Under the pieces are notes generated by a model. It saw only the letters and a list, made by a program, of their open reading frames with translations, made no database searches and was not told where the DNA came from. A DNA stretch of 64,000 nucleotides. It comes from UBA7702 sp040776805 (GTDB taxonomy: Bacteria; Bacillota; Dehalobacteriia; UBA7702). The position numbers and the translations under genes were made by a program. Where the stretch lies: contig JAXGZS010000003.1 of NCBI GenBank assembly GCA_040776805.1, positions 265,547 to 329,546 of the forward strand. Direction: 5' to 3'. Shown piece after piece: positions 25,127-33,382 of this stretch. How positions within the stretch are numbered: position 1 is the stretch's first letter; every line of letters begins with the position of its first letter.

Positions 25127-26419
25127 ATGGCTTCCAAGACTAGATATTACCTGTGTATTGACATGAAATCCTTTTATGCCTCTGTAGAATGCGCAGAACG
25201 AAACCTAAATCCTTTTGAGACGAACCTTGTCGTGGCAGATATCACTAGAGGGAAAAACGCTTTATGCCTTGCCATCTCTCCAAAGATGAAAGCCCTAGGT
25301 ATAAAAAATCGCTGTCGATTGTCAGATATCCCATGTAATGTTAAATATGAAATTGCCCCTCCCCGGATGCGTCTCTACATTGAATACGCTGCAGATATTT
25401 ACGCCATCTATCTGAACTACTTTGACCCGCAGGATATTCATGTATATTCCATTGATGAATCCTTTATTGATGTAACGGATTATTTAGGAACTTACCATAC
25501 GGATGCAAAGTCTCTGGCAAAGGAACTCATGAATGAAATTGCTAATAGGCTGCATATTCCTTCCACTGCAGGGATCGGCAATAATCTTTATTTAGCAAAG
25601 ATCGCTCTGGACATTACAGCGAAACACTCGAAAGATCACACGGGTTTTCTCACAGAGGATCTTTATCGGGAACAGCTTTGGGATCACAAACCAATCACTG
25701 ATTTTTGGCAGATCGCAAACGGAACAGCTCAACGGCTGGAGAAATATGGTATATACACCATGCGACAGATAGCACAAGCACCAAAAGATCTCATGTACCG
25801 AGTATTCGGTATCAACGCAGAGCTGCTTATTGATCATGCCTGGGGACGAGAGCCTTGCCTCATTTCCGACATCAAGAGTTATAAAACAAAGAGTAAATCA
25901 GTATCCTTCTCGCAAATATTACCACGTAATTACAGCTTTGATGAGGCCAGGGTAGTTATGTCTGAAATGGTGATCCACGGCTGCCAGGAACTGATGCGCC
26001 GGAAAGTAATCACCGATAAAGTATGGATCGGCGTCAGCTATGCAAATGAAGAACTGATGCCTTCAACGCATGGGTCTACCCGCATATCAAATGCCAGCAG
26101 CGTAATCTCATTGATACACCCCACCGCTATGAAACTGTTTGACAAAACAGCTAAAAAAGGGCATCTGATCAGACGTCTGGGCATTAGCTTTGGAGATATT
26201 TGTGATGAAGGCTGCGAAGGCTACGATCTATTCACCGATTGGGGTGCGATCGAAAAAGAAAAGGCACGAGAACATACCATACTTGAAATTATGGACAAAT
26301 ACGGGAAAAACTCTCTTCTGCGCGGCACAAACTATATCAACGGTGCCACCCAGCGCGAAAGAAACGGAATGATCGGAGGACATCGAGCAGGCAATGATGA
26401 CAAGACAACAAAGAGCTAA
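25127..26419 (+). CDS. Y-family (UmuC/DinB-type) translesion DNA polymerase
   Basis: The 430-residue polymerase begins MASKTRYYLCIDMKSFYASVE, with catalytic Asp at residue 12, and has the YSIDESFID motif with D110 and E111 completing the metal site. A helix-hairpin-helix thumb and little-finger domain follow (TAGIGNNLYLAK near 150). Such enzymes copy past damaged bases and are mutagenic. The frame opens upstream within lexA, but GGAGTGAGG precedes the ATG at 25127, five bases after the repressor stop. The YolD-like gene overlaps its 3' end by 26 bases, making a UvrX-YolD-like pair under LexA control. Confidence 0.9.
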   Translation: MASKTRYYLCIDMKSFYASVECAERNLNPFETNLVVADITRGKNALCLAISPKMKALGIKNRCRLSDIPCNVKYEIAPPRMRLYIEYAADIYAIYLNYFDPQDIHVYSIDESFIDVTDYLGTYHTDAKSLAKELMNEIANRLHIPSTAGIGNNLYLAKIALDITAKHSKDHTGFLTEDLYREQLWDHKPITDFWQIANGTAQRLEKYGIYTMRQIAQAPKDLMYRVFGINAELLIDHAWGREPCLISDIKSYKTKSKSVSFSQILPRNYSFDEARVVMSEMVIHGCQELMRRKVITDKVWIGVSYANEELMPSTHGSTRISNASSVISLIHPTAMKLFDKTAKKGHLIRRLGISFGDICDEGCEGYDLFTDWGAIEKEKAREHTILEIMDKYGKNSLLRGTNYINGATQRERNGMIGGHRAGNDDKTTKS

Positions 26420-26735
26420 ACAATTCATGCCGTTTGACGCGATGAAAGGTCTCCAGGAAGCGTTACGTGACCGGGAAGAACGTCACGCCCGTGTGGAACG
26501 ACATGAAATATCAGATGAGATAAAAGAACAGATTTCAGCTGTTATTCTCCGACTTGAGAAAGGTACCCGTGTGGTCCTCGACTATTACTGTGACTTTCAT
26601 GATGTCACCAAAAAAGGCGTTGTGACAGAAATAAACATATCTCTCCAATATTTAAAATTATATGGAGAAAAGATACGCTTTGAAGATATTTACCAGATTG
26701 TGATTACTGACAAGCCTACTGTCAGATCGATTTAA
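26394..26735 (+). CDS. YolD-like protein
   Basis: The 113-residue protein starts RQQRAKQFMPFDAMKGLQEAL, the diagnostic N-terminus of YolD-like proteins, and ends with a beta-rich DYYCDFHDVTKKGVV and YLKLYGEKIRFEDI segment. In Bacillus YolD-type proteins are functionally paired with Y-family polymerases such as UvrX and YqjW. The start overlaps the polymerase gene by 26 bases, which implies coupled translation and a fixed ratio of the two products. Confidence 0.88.
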   Translation: MMTRQQRAKQFMPFDAMKGLQEALRDREERHARVERHEISDEIKEQISAVILRLEKGTRVVLDYYCDFHDVTKKGVVTEINISLQYLKLYGEKIRFEDIYQIVITDKPTVRSI

Positions 26736-26770
26736 AATAAGAAAAATAATCCGGTAAGGGAGCAATGGCC

Positions 26771-26944
26771 ATGAATAAAACAAAAATGGTATGTCCGATT
26801 TGCAGCACAATAAATAATCAACTTGAACCAGGGAAAACTGACAGTTTGATAATCTGCCAGAAATGCAATAGTACCGTAAAACAAATACATGATGAAAAAA
26901 AAGTAAGGATCCCCGTTTATTCAATGAATGAAATTGAAATGTAA
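26771..26944 (+). CDS. Small zinc-ribbon protein
   Basis: The 57-residue product carries two CxxC knuckles, VCPICST and ICQKCNS, 22 residues apart, the pattern of a zinc ribbon. The C-terminal half is charged (IHDEKKVRIPVY) and carries no other domain. An ATG at 26765 is in frame, but AAGGGAG is best spaced for the ATG at 26771. It lies 35 bases after the YolD gene in the same operon. Function unknown; a DNA- or protein-binding accessory to the SOS operon is possible. Confidence 0.6.
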   Translation: MNKTKMVCPICSTINNQLEPGKTDSLIICQKCNSTVKQIHDEKKVRIPVYSMNEIEM

Positions 26945-26946
26945 TT

Positions 26947-27168
26947 TTGAAGCAATTAGTCAACAATAATTCAGAAAAATCTTACAAGGGGGCGATACAA
27001 ACGGAAAAGAAGAAACTAGTCCGGACATCTCTTCACAATATTACGATTGGTGAAGTAATCGACACACCAGAAGGAAAATCCCTAAAAATAAAAAAACCAG
27101 GGAAAGATATCTATGAAACAATTACGGTTAAAGAACTGTCAAAAATGGTTGATCGGGCTATAAAATAG
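26947..27168 (+). CDS. Small hypothetical protein at the end of the SOS operon
   Basis: The 73-residue, lysine-rich product (TEKKKLVRTSLHNITIGEVI, then KSLKIKKPGKDIYETI) has no recognised domain. The only in-frame start is a TTG two bases after the stop of the zinc-ribbon gene, with no clear ribosome binding site of its own, so translation would rely on coupling. A strong terminator follows at 27206. The middle of the frame (AAGGGGGCGATACAA) could provide a later start but has no start codon. Confidence 0.45.
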   Translation: MKQLVNNNSEKSYKGAIQTEKKKLVRTSLHNITIGEVIDTPEGKSLKIKKPGKDIYETITVKELSKMVDRAIK

Positions 27169-27205
27169 AATAGAGAGCAATATACGAGCAGGATCATATA
27201 GCGAA

Positions 27206-27266
27206 TTCGGCCGGTACAAACACTAACAGAACCAATCTGTAAATGTTTGATATCGGCCGTTTTTTT
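27206..27266 (+). terminator. Intrinsic terminator of the LexA/DinB operon
   Basis: Arms near 27208-27222 (GGCCGGTACAAACA) and 27243-27259 (TGTTTGATATCGGCC) form a long imperfect stem around a 20-base loop, followed by GTTTTTTTATT. It closes the SOS operon and separates it from the prophage. Confidence 0.8.
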
Positions 27267-27419
27267 ATTAGTAAAGAAAGGATGTCTACCAAGTTGAAGC
27301 TACAAAAGAACTTGCAGAAATAGATAACTCCGGCCTTTTTCATTTTCACAAATTTTGACCAGACATAACATATCGATTTTGCAAAATATCCAGCGCTAAT
27401 ATGAAAATACAATAAATCT

Positions 27420-27619
27420 CACAGCCTGAGATGCGCATTAAGGCGGCGGGATACATAGGAAGTTCCAAGCACGGTAAATGCCGTGTTCGGAGCCTCAGAT
27501 GTACCCACCGTACCCTGTTATGCCCGTTTTCAGGTGCAACGGTCGGTGTACAACGAAGCACCGGCTTTTTATGTGTCCTTGTCGCCCTCACCCGCACACA
27601 GGCGGAAAGGACACAACGT
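27420..27619 (+). promoter_or_regulatory. Structured leader with competing terminator/antiterminator before the sigma-like gene
   Basis: Within the 450-base gap before 27620 the last 200 bases are GC-rich and heavily paired. An outer stem CTGAG/CTCAG (27426-27430, 27493-27497) encloses CACGG/CCGTG (27470-27474, 27481-27485) and GGAA/TTCC. Further on, GTCGGTG (27542-27548) pairs with CACCGGC (27559-27565) and is followed by five T, a classical terminator. The same CGGTG (27544-27548) can instead pair with CACCG (27506-27510), extended by GTA/TAC. The upstream part (27267-27420) shows only a 13-codon scrap and no gene. Confidence 0.55.
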
Positions 27620-28006
27620 ATGAAAATTCAATGGACATCCGCAGACGGAACCACATCAGAAGTTAAAATTAACGAGGAAATCGGGAACTACATCACAGCA
27701 TCACGACGCGAGGAGAGCAATCTCGCCCGCAAGGAGCGCTACCACTGCTATTCGCTCGACGCTATCGATTATGAGGGTCTGGAGTACGCAACAGACACTA
27801 CTCCCGAAACCGAAATGTCAAGCAAGGAGGATGCCGCCCGGGTCAATGCCGCGTTGGACAAGCTCTCGGAAACGCAGAAACGCCGTTTATTAATGTTTGC
27901 GGATGGCTTGTCGGTAAATGAGATAGCCCGAATCGAAAACGTTGCCCCAAACGCTGCGTGGAAATCAATTGAAGGCGCAAAGAAAAAATTTAAAAAGCAT
28001 TTTTAG
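27620..28006 (+). CDS. Phage sigma-70-like protein (region 4 HTH)
   Basis: The 128-residue protein has a short N-terminal part and a C-terminal sigma region 4 helix-turn-helix: LDKLSETQKRRLLMFADGLSV, then EIARIENVAPNAAWKSIEGAKKKF. Such short sigma-like factors in Clostridia prophages are thought to act as early regulators. AAAGGA lies about ten bases before the ATG at 27620, although the frame is open far upstream through the leader RNA. It is the first gene of the early phage operon and sits behind an attenuator-like leader. Confidence 0.75.
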   Translation: MKIQWTSADGTTSEVKINEEIGNYITASRREESNLARKERYHCYSLDAIDYEGLEYATDTTPETEMSSKEDAARVNAALDKLSETQKRRLLMFADGLSVNEIARIENVAPNAAWKSIEGAKKKFKKHF

Positions 28007-28089
28007 AATTGGGTGTATAAAACACCCGCCATTTCTCCGTATACCGAGGGACACATCCACACCGCCCCTCGGAAAGGACGGAGAAGAAA

Positions 28090-28296
28090 ATGAAGCACAA
28101 TTTGAAAATCAGCGTTTCGAAGAAGCCCGCCGAGGGCGGTATTGTCAGATGCCGGCGTGTAACAATGCGCGAGCGATTACTTCGGCATTTTTTCGGTGAA
28201 AAGCACCGCGTGACGGTGATCGTGCCGGGCGACAGCGTCGAGTGCGTATCCATTACGGAAATACCTGGCAGAGGCGATGAAGTCGATGAACAATGA
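28090..28296 (+). CDS. Small basic phage protein of unknown function
   Basis: This 68-residue basic protein (VSKKPAEGGIVRCRRVTMRERL, then HRVTVIVPGDSVECVSIT) has no recognised domain; the second half is predicted beta. A GGACGGAG ribosome binding site sits well before the ATG. A stem (CCGAGG at 28045-28050, CCTCGG at 28068-28073) lies between it and the sigma-like gene. Its last 20 bases overlap the helicase start, so the genes are coupled. Homologues in this position are common in Clostridia prophages but uncharacterised. Confidence 0.6.
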   Translation: MKHNLKISVSKKPAEGGIVRCRRVTMRERLLRHFFGEKHRVTVIVPGDSVECVSITEIPGRGDEVDEQ

Positions 28297-29739
28297 CAAC
28301 ACTCCTCTGCTTCCGATGCCTATTAGAGTAAATCCGTATGAACATCAGATCGCTGCATTTAATTTTGTCTGCAAGAAACTCGGACTTTTAGCGGGAAGCG
28401 TGTATTCGCCAGCAGGCTATGGAGCTGCCATGCTCATGGAAATGGGTACCGGAAAAACTCTCACGACGATAGCTGTCGAAGGTGCTTTGTATAATACCGG
28501 ACACATCCACAGGGTGCTGGCGGTATCACCGCTTTCAGTTATAGGTGTATGGAAAGACGAACATGATGCATACGCGGATTTTGACTACACGCTCGCCGTA
28601 CTCAAGGGCAGTGGTGAAAAAAGATCGATACCCTTCGGCATATGACAGGTCAGCCGCTCCAGGTAGTCGTTGTGAACTATGAGTCCGCATGGCGGCTGGA
28701 ACGTGAGCTCATGACATGGAAACCGGACCTCATCATCGCCGACGAGGGACACAAAATCAAGACGCACAATATCTCCGCTTCTAAAGCGATGCATCGACTG
28801 GGAGCAGTGGCTAAATACCGACTACTCTTGACGGGGACACCCGTAACAAACAAGGCGATCGACATATTCAGTCAGTACAAATTTCTCGACCAGCGTATCT
28901 TCGGACAAAGTTTTTACAGCTTCAGAAATCGCTTCTTTTTCATGACCGGCTACGGCAACCATACACCCGTATTGAAAAAGAGTATGGAGGATGAGCTTAC
29001 CCGTCGTATGCACTCCATCGCGTTTCGTGCAACGAAAAAGGAATGCCTCGACCTGCCGGAAACAACCGACATCATCCGCAAAGTTGAACTGGAGTCAAGA
29101 GCGATGAAACTGTATCAGAGTCTTGTCAAAGAAAGTTATGCAAAGCTGTCTGACGGCGAAGTCACGATTACCAATGTTCTGACCAAACTACTACGCATCT
29201 CCCAACTAACGGGTGGTTTCATCAGCAGTGATGAGAACAGCGCCACAGAACAAGTCAGTACAGCAAAGTTGGATGTGCTGGAGGATATCATCGAATCAAC
29301 TTTGGAAGAAAACCGCAAGCTCGTCATTATCGCCCGCTTTGTGCCGGAGCTGAATGCCATCTGCGCCATACTGGAGAGAAGACGCATCAACTATTCGCTT
29401 ATCAAGGGTGGTATAAATGACCGTGACGAGCAGGTTGCAAGATTTCAGAATGACCCTAATGTTCCTATATTTATTGGACAGGTAGCGACAGCGGGACTGG
29501 GCATTACGCTCACGGCAGCCAGCACGATGGTGTTTTACTCTCTAGATTACTCTATGTCGAATTTCGAGCAGTGCAAAGCCCGCATTCATCGCGCCGGTCA
29601 GCATATGCCATGTACTTACATCTATCTCACCGCCGGGGGCACCGTCGACGAAAAGGTGCTGAAAGCATTGAAGAACAAGGCAAACCTCGCTAAAACGCTG
29701 GTTGACGATTACCGCTATGGCAACAACCCATTTATTTAA
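28277..29739 (+). CDS. SNF2/DEAD-type phage helicase, split by a one-base frameshift
   Basis: Residues 1-122 carry NPYEHQIAAFNF and the Walker A motif MGTGKTLTT. The frame ends at 28645, while 365 further residues begin in the -1 frame at 28642 with the DEGH Walker B box, LLTGTPVTNKAIDI and the helicase C motif TAGLGITLTA with QCKARIHRAGQ. Restoring one A to the six-A run near 28619 gives a continuous protein of about 487 residues reading GEKKIDTLRHM, the usual length for this family. So it is either sequencing error, a true mutation, or a slippage site. The enzyme probably remodels DNA during phage replication; polymerase and primase genes follow. Confidence 0.8.
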
Positions 29740-29756
29740 TGAAGGAGATTTTCACT

Positions 29757-30179
29757 ATGGACAATTCAGAAAAGTTATTTAAACTCGCGGATAGGCTCAA
29801 AGCCCTGCGCGATGAGAAAAAAGAAATAGAGCAAAGCCTTAAAGATGTCAATGCCGAACTGGAAGAAGTCGATGCTGCGTTGGCACAACTCATGACTGAT
29901 ACCGAGACTCAAAATTTTACTCGCTCTGGTACCATGTTCTGCCTAACCAACACCACCCGTGCATCGGCGACGTCTGATCGCAAAGAAGATCTGTTCGAGG
30001 CACTTCGCGCTGAGGGGCATGGCGGGCTGATTTACGAAACTGTCAACGCCAACAGCCTATCGGCCTTTGTCAGAGAACAGATATCAGAAAACGATGACAT
30101 ATTACCCGACTGGCTTAATGGTCTGGTCAATGTATTTGAGAAAATCACTGTGGGGGTCCGCAAAGCGACCCGCAAATAA
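29757..30179 (+). CDS. Phage early protein with N-terminal coiled coil
   Basis: Residues 1-48 form a charged coiled coil (LKALRDEKKEIEQSLKDVNA), followed by a compact domain of about 90 residues ending VFEKITVGVRKATRK. AAGGAG is nine bases before the ATG at 29757; an ATG at 29739 overlaps the helicase stop but lies inside the ribosome binding region. The layout matches a conserved gene between helicase and ssDNA-associated protein in Clostridia prophages. Function unknown, perhaps DNA-binding. Confidence 0.6.
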   Translation: MDNSEKLFKLADRLKALRDEKKEIEQSLKDVNAELEEVDAALAQLMTDTETQNFTRSGTMFCLTNTTRASATSDRKEDLFEALRAEGHGGLIYETVNANSLSAFVREQISENDDILPDWLNGLVNVFEKITVGVRKATRK

Positions 30180-30199
30180 TGAAAGGAAGGAACAACTCT

Positions 30200-30955
30200 A
30201 TGAAAAACAACGAAAACAAAGCTCTTGCCACCAAGAACAGTGCGTTTATGGCACTGAAGGACTTTAACCTGAACGACGCGCTCACCGAGGAGCTCTCCGG
30301 CTTATCCGGCAGCTTTGAACGCATCAAAATTCCCGCCGCCGGTATGACAGTGTTTGAAATCCCTGATGAAAACCTCGACAGCCCTGAAACCGTCAAGGAA
30401 TTTTCGGCGGTTATCCTGCATCACCACCCACTTTATGCATTCTATACAGACAAATACACAGGCGGCTCAAATCCTCCCGATTGCGGCAGCTTCGACGGCA
30501 TCATTGGTGTGGGCAACCCCGGCGGCGATTGCTCCAAATGCCAGTTCAACAAATTCGGCTCCGGCGAAAACGGCGCAAAAGCTTGTAAAAACCGTCGTCG
30601 CATTTATCTGCTCCGAGAGGGCGAGATTTTCCCGATGCTACTCTCCCTTCCGACCGGATCGCTTAAGGACTTTACCCGTTACATTATGCGGCTGCTGTCC
30701 AAAGGTAAAAAATCTAACGCGGTAGTTACGAAATTCTCTCTAAAAAAAGCAACCAACAACAGTGGTATCGCATATTCTCAAGCGCAGTTCTCGGTCGACC
30801 GTGATTTAACCAATGAGGAATTTACTCTTATTTCAGGGCTTACCGAGCAGGTTAAAACATTCTCCGCTCATGTTGGCTACGACAACGAATCAGCTGTTGA
30901 TGTGCCCTCAAATGTTGACCCCGAAACCGGTGAGGCCATTGAACCCCTATCCTAA
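30200..30955 (+). CDS. Conserved phage replication-associated protein
   Basis: The 251-residue protein contains FERIKIPAAGMTVFEIP, then a cysteine cluster GGDCSKCQFNKFG and ACKNRRRIYLLREGEIFP (C-x2-C and a further Cys), suggesting one zinc site, and a beta-rich middle (LPTGSLKDFTRYI). It lies between helicase and DNA polymerase, a slot often filled by a single-stranded DNA-binding or recombination protein. No OB-fold motif could be confirmed. GAAAGGAAGG precedes the ATG at 30200, 20 bases after the previous stop. Confidence 0.6.
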   Translation: MKNNENKALATKNSAFMALKDFNLNDALTEELSGLSGSFERIKIPAAGMTVFEIPDENLDSPETVKEFSAVILHHHPLYAFYTDKYTGGSNPPDCGSFDGIIGVGNPGGDCSKCQFNKFGSGENGAKACKNRRRIYLLREGEIFPMLLSLPTGSLKDFTRYIMRLLSKGKKSNAVVTKFSLKKATNNSGIAYSQAQFSVDRDLTNEEFTLISGLTEQVKTFSAHVGYDNESAVDVPSNVDPETGEAIEPLS

Positions 30956-31019
30956 ATCACTAAACCGTAGGTCGGGTGGTCATGTGCCACCCGGCCGTAG
31001 CGGCAGATTGGAGTTATTC

Positions 31020-32948
31020 ATGGATTACAACATTATCTATACAACCAAAGAAATGCACGCCTATATCGGCGATGCGGGCATAGTTGCATTTGACTTTGAA
31101 ACAGCACCAGGAAATAAATGGCGCAACGAGCCGAAGGCAGCACTGGACGCACACAAGGCACATATTGTTGGCATCAGCCTTTCGGTCAAGGAGGACAGTG
31201 CAGTGTACATTCCCCTCTCGCATAAAGCTGGTTCTAATATCACTGACCCTGTTGGTGTCATGGAATATTTACGAGAAGCAGTGTTTGAAAATCAAAAAAT
31301 AGTCAAGGTAGCGCACAACCTTTCCTTTGAGGCGATGTTCCTATATGCACTGGGTATCGTCGTATGCGAACCTTGCTACGATACCATCGCGGCAGCGCAG
31401 TTGACGCTTAAGAGCAGACATGAATTCCGCAATTTGTCGGACAGCGGTTTGAAACTGCTTGCCACTTCACTTTTCGGCGCGGATATGCACGATTATACGA
31501 CTGTGACGGTAGGCCGTCATTTTGATGAAATGAACCCAGCAGACTTTGAAACGCTGCGTTATGCCTGTGCTGACTCGGATTATACCTTACGGCTGTATCA
31601 CAAATTCAACGCTTGGTTTGCTAAAAACCTGCCCCGCCACAGAGTTATCGTGGAGCGCGTCGAATCACCCACCTCGGTTTACTGCGGCATGATGAAATAT
31701 AACGGTGTGCCCATGAATGTTTCGGCGATGTATGAGAGACAAAAAGAAGCTGAGGAAAAGCTATCTACTCTCCGTTCAGAAATTGACGAAATGACGGGTG
31801 GTGTGGATATTGGAGCAAATGCATCGACATCGGCGTTCAAGCATTATCTGTACATCAACCTCGGCTTGCCAGTGCTCAAAACGACGGAGAAGCATCAGAA
31901 GGCGGCAGACGACGCAACAATGATACTACTCACGGAGTATTGCCGTGAAAATCGTTCGGAGCTAGTACGTCTGTTCGAGCTGGTGCAGGAATATCGAAAG
32001 TGGGCCAAGCTCAAAAGCACTTACATTGACGGCTACCTTCGCTTTATCAACAACGCCACGGGATGCATTCATCCCGATCTTATGCCTCTCGGCACCGAAA
32101 CAGGTCGCTTTGCCTCGCGTAACCCCAACCTGCAAAACTGTCCGCGCAAAGATAATGACCCCGTGGGTGTGCGAAAGTTCATCACCGCGCCGGAGGGCAA
32201 GCTACTTGTTTCTCTGGATTTCTCCCAGATCGAGCTTCGTGTCGGGGCATTCTATTGCCGAGATGAGAAGATGCTTCAAACCTATCGCGCCGGTGGCGAT
32301 ATCCATGCGGCGACTACCTCAGTCATCTTCCATATACCGTTTGCGATGGCAGCGGACAAAAAGGAAACCCATTACAAGGAGCGCCGTACCATTGCAAAGA
32401 ACTGCAACTTCGGTGTGTTTTACGGATTGTTTCCAGGCGGGTTACAGAACACGCTGAAATTCAAGGCCGGTCTCGATGTGTCTAAGGAGCAATGCAGCGG
32501 CATCATCGACAACCTGAAAAACGGATACCCTCGCCTCACATACTGGCAGGACGAAACCAAGAAACGCGCCGCCAATACCTGCTTCGCCGAAACATGGCTC
32601 GGCCGCCGCAGATACATTATCGGTATCCTTTCTACCGACTGGGGCAAACGCTCCTTTGCCGAACGATGCGCCATGAATACACCGATACAGGGTACGGCGG
32701 CAGACATTCTTAAGCTTGCAATGGGGCGTATCGTCGCGGGTATGAAAGATCGTCCGTGGCTGAAGCCCTTCTTACAAATTCACGACGAGCTTGTGTTTGA
32801 AATTCCTGCGGATAAACTTAGCGAAGCGGTCGCTTACACCAAATCCTGCATGGAAGTGCAGCCGTTCCCGGAGTTCGATGTACCGATTATTGCTGAAGCC
32901 GCATATGGTACAAACTTTGGCGAGCTGAAAGAAACGGAGGATGCGTGA
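31020..32948 (+). CDS. Phage family A DNA polymerase with 3'-5' exonuclease domain
   Basis: The 642-residue protein has an N-terminal DnaQ-like exonuclease (FDFETAP with D-x-E, HNLSFEAMF, and ACADSDYTLRLY) and a C-terminal polymerase. Motif A is DFSQIELR with catalytic D400, motif B is RRTIAKNCNFGVFYG, and motif C is IHDELVFEI with D589. It would replicate the phage genome. There is no 5' nuclease domain, as usual for phage PolA. TTGGAG precedes the ATG; the frame is open 69 codons upstream but those overlap the previous gene. The next gene overlaps its stop codon (ATGTGA type). Confidence 0.92.
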   Translation: MDYNIIYTTKEMHAYIGDAGIVAFDFETAPGNKWRNEPKAALDAHKAHIVGISLSVKEDSAVYIPLSHKAGSNITDPVGVMEYLREAVFENQKIVKVAHNLSFEAMFLYALGIVVCEPCYDTIAAAQLTLKSRHEFRNLSDSGLKLLATSLFGADMHDYTTVTVGRHFDEMNPADFETLRYACADSDYTLRLYHKFNAWFAKNLPRHRVIVERVESPTSVYCGMMKYNGVPMNVSAMYERQKEAEEKLSTLRSEIDEMTGGVDIGANASTSAFKHYLYINLGLPVLKTTEKHQKAADDATMILLTEYCRENRSELVRLFELVQEYRKWAKLKSTYIDGYLRFINNATGCIHPDLMPLGTETGRFASRNPNLQNCPRKDNDPVGVRKFITAPEGKLLVSLDFSQIELRVGAFYCRDEKMLQTYRAGGDIHAATTSVIFHIPFAMAADKKETHYKERRTIAKNCNFGVFYGLFPGGLQNTLKFKAGLDVSKEQCSGIIDNLKNGYPRLTYWQDETKKRAANTCFAETWLGRRRYIIGILSTDWGKRSFAERCAMNTPIQGTAADILKLAMGRIVAGMKDRPWLKPFLQIHDELVFEIPADKLSEAVAYTKSCMEVQPFPEFDVPIIAEAAYGTNFGELKETEDA

Positions 32949-33382
32949 TGTGGATAGATAAATACAATTCTGAAGGCTATTACGATCCGACAACTTATGA
33001 AGCTTTGCGCGATATACTGCAGGAAGACTTAAAACGCCGCTACGGTAAAGAATATCGTCCTCTCGTATTTATCTGCTCACCGTTTGCCGGGGATATGAAA
33101 GCGAATACAGAGCGTACCAAAAACTACTGCCGCTTCGCCGTAGATCAATATGCAATCCCTATCGCACCGCATCTGCTTTACCCACAGTTTATGGATGAGC
33201 ACGATCCGGACAGCCGTAAGCTCGGTCTTTTCTTCGGGCGTGTCTTGCTCGGAAAATGCCAGGAGTTGTGGGTGTTTGGTGATACCGTATCCGAAGGTAT
33301 GAGCTACGAAATACGCAAAGCGCAGAAGCACAACATGCCGATTCGCTATTTTACGGAAGAATGTGAGGTGAAAACGACATGA
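32948..33382 (+). CDS. DUF4406/DUF7768-like protein (deoxyribosyltransferase fold)
   Basis: The 144-residue protein reads FICSPFAGDM, AVDQYAIPIAPHLLYPQFMD and ELWVFGDTVSEGMSYEI, the pattern of a nucleoside 2-deoxyribosyltransferase-like fold. Family members may hydrolyse or transfer nucleoside sugars; in phages they are thought to adjust nucleotide pools. The GTG at 32945 is in frame, but GGAGG is seven bases before the ATG at 32948. It overlaps the polymerase stop and the next gene overlaps its end by four bases, so the replication genes are tightly coupled. Confidence 0.75.
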   Translation: MWIDKYNSEGYYDPTTYEALRDILQEDLKRRYGKEYRPLVFICSPFAGDMKANTERTKNYCRFAVDQYAIPIAPHLLYPQFMDEHDPDSRKLGLFFGRVLLGKCQELWVFGDTVSEGMSYEIRKAQKHNMPIRYFTEECEVKTT

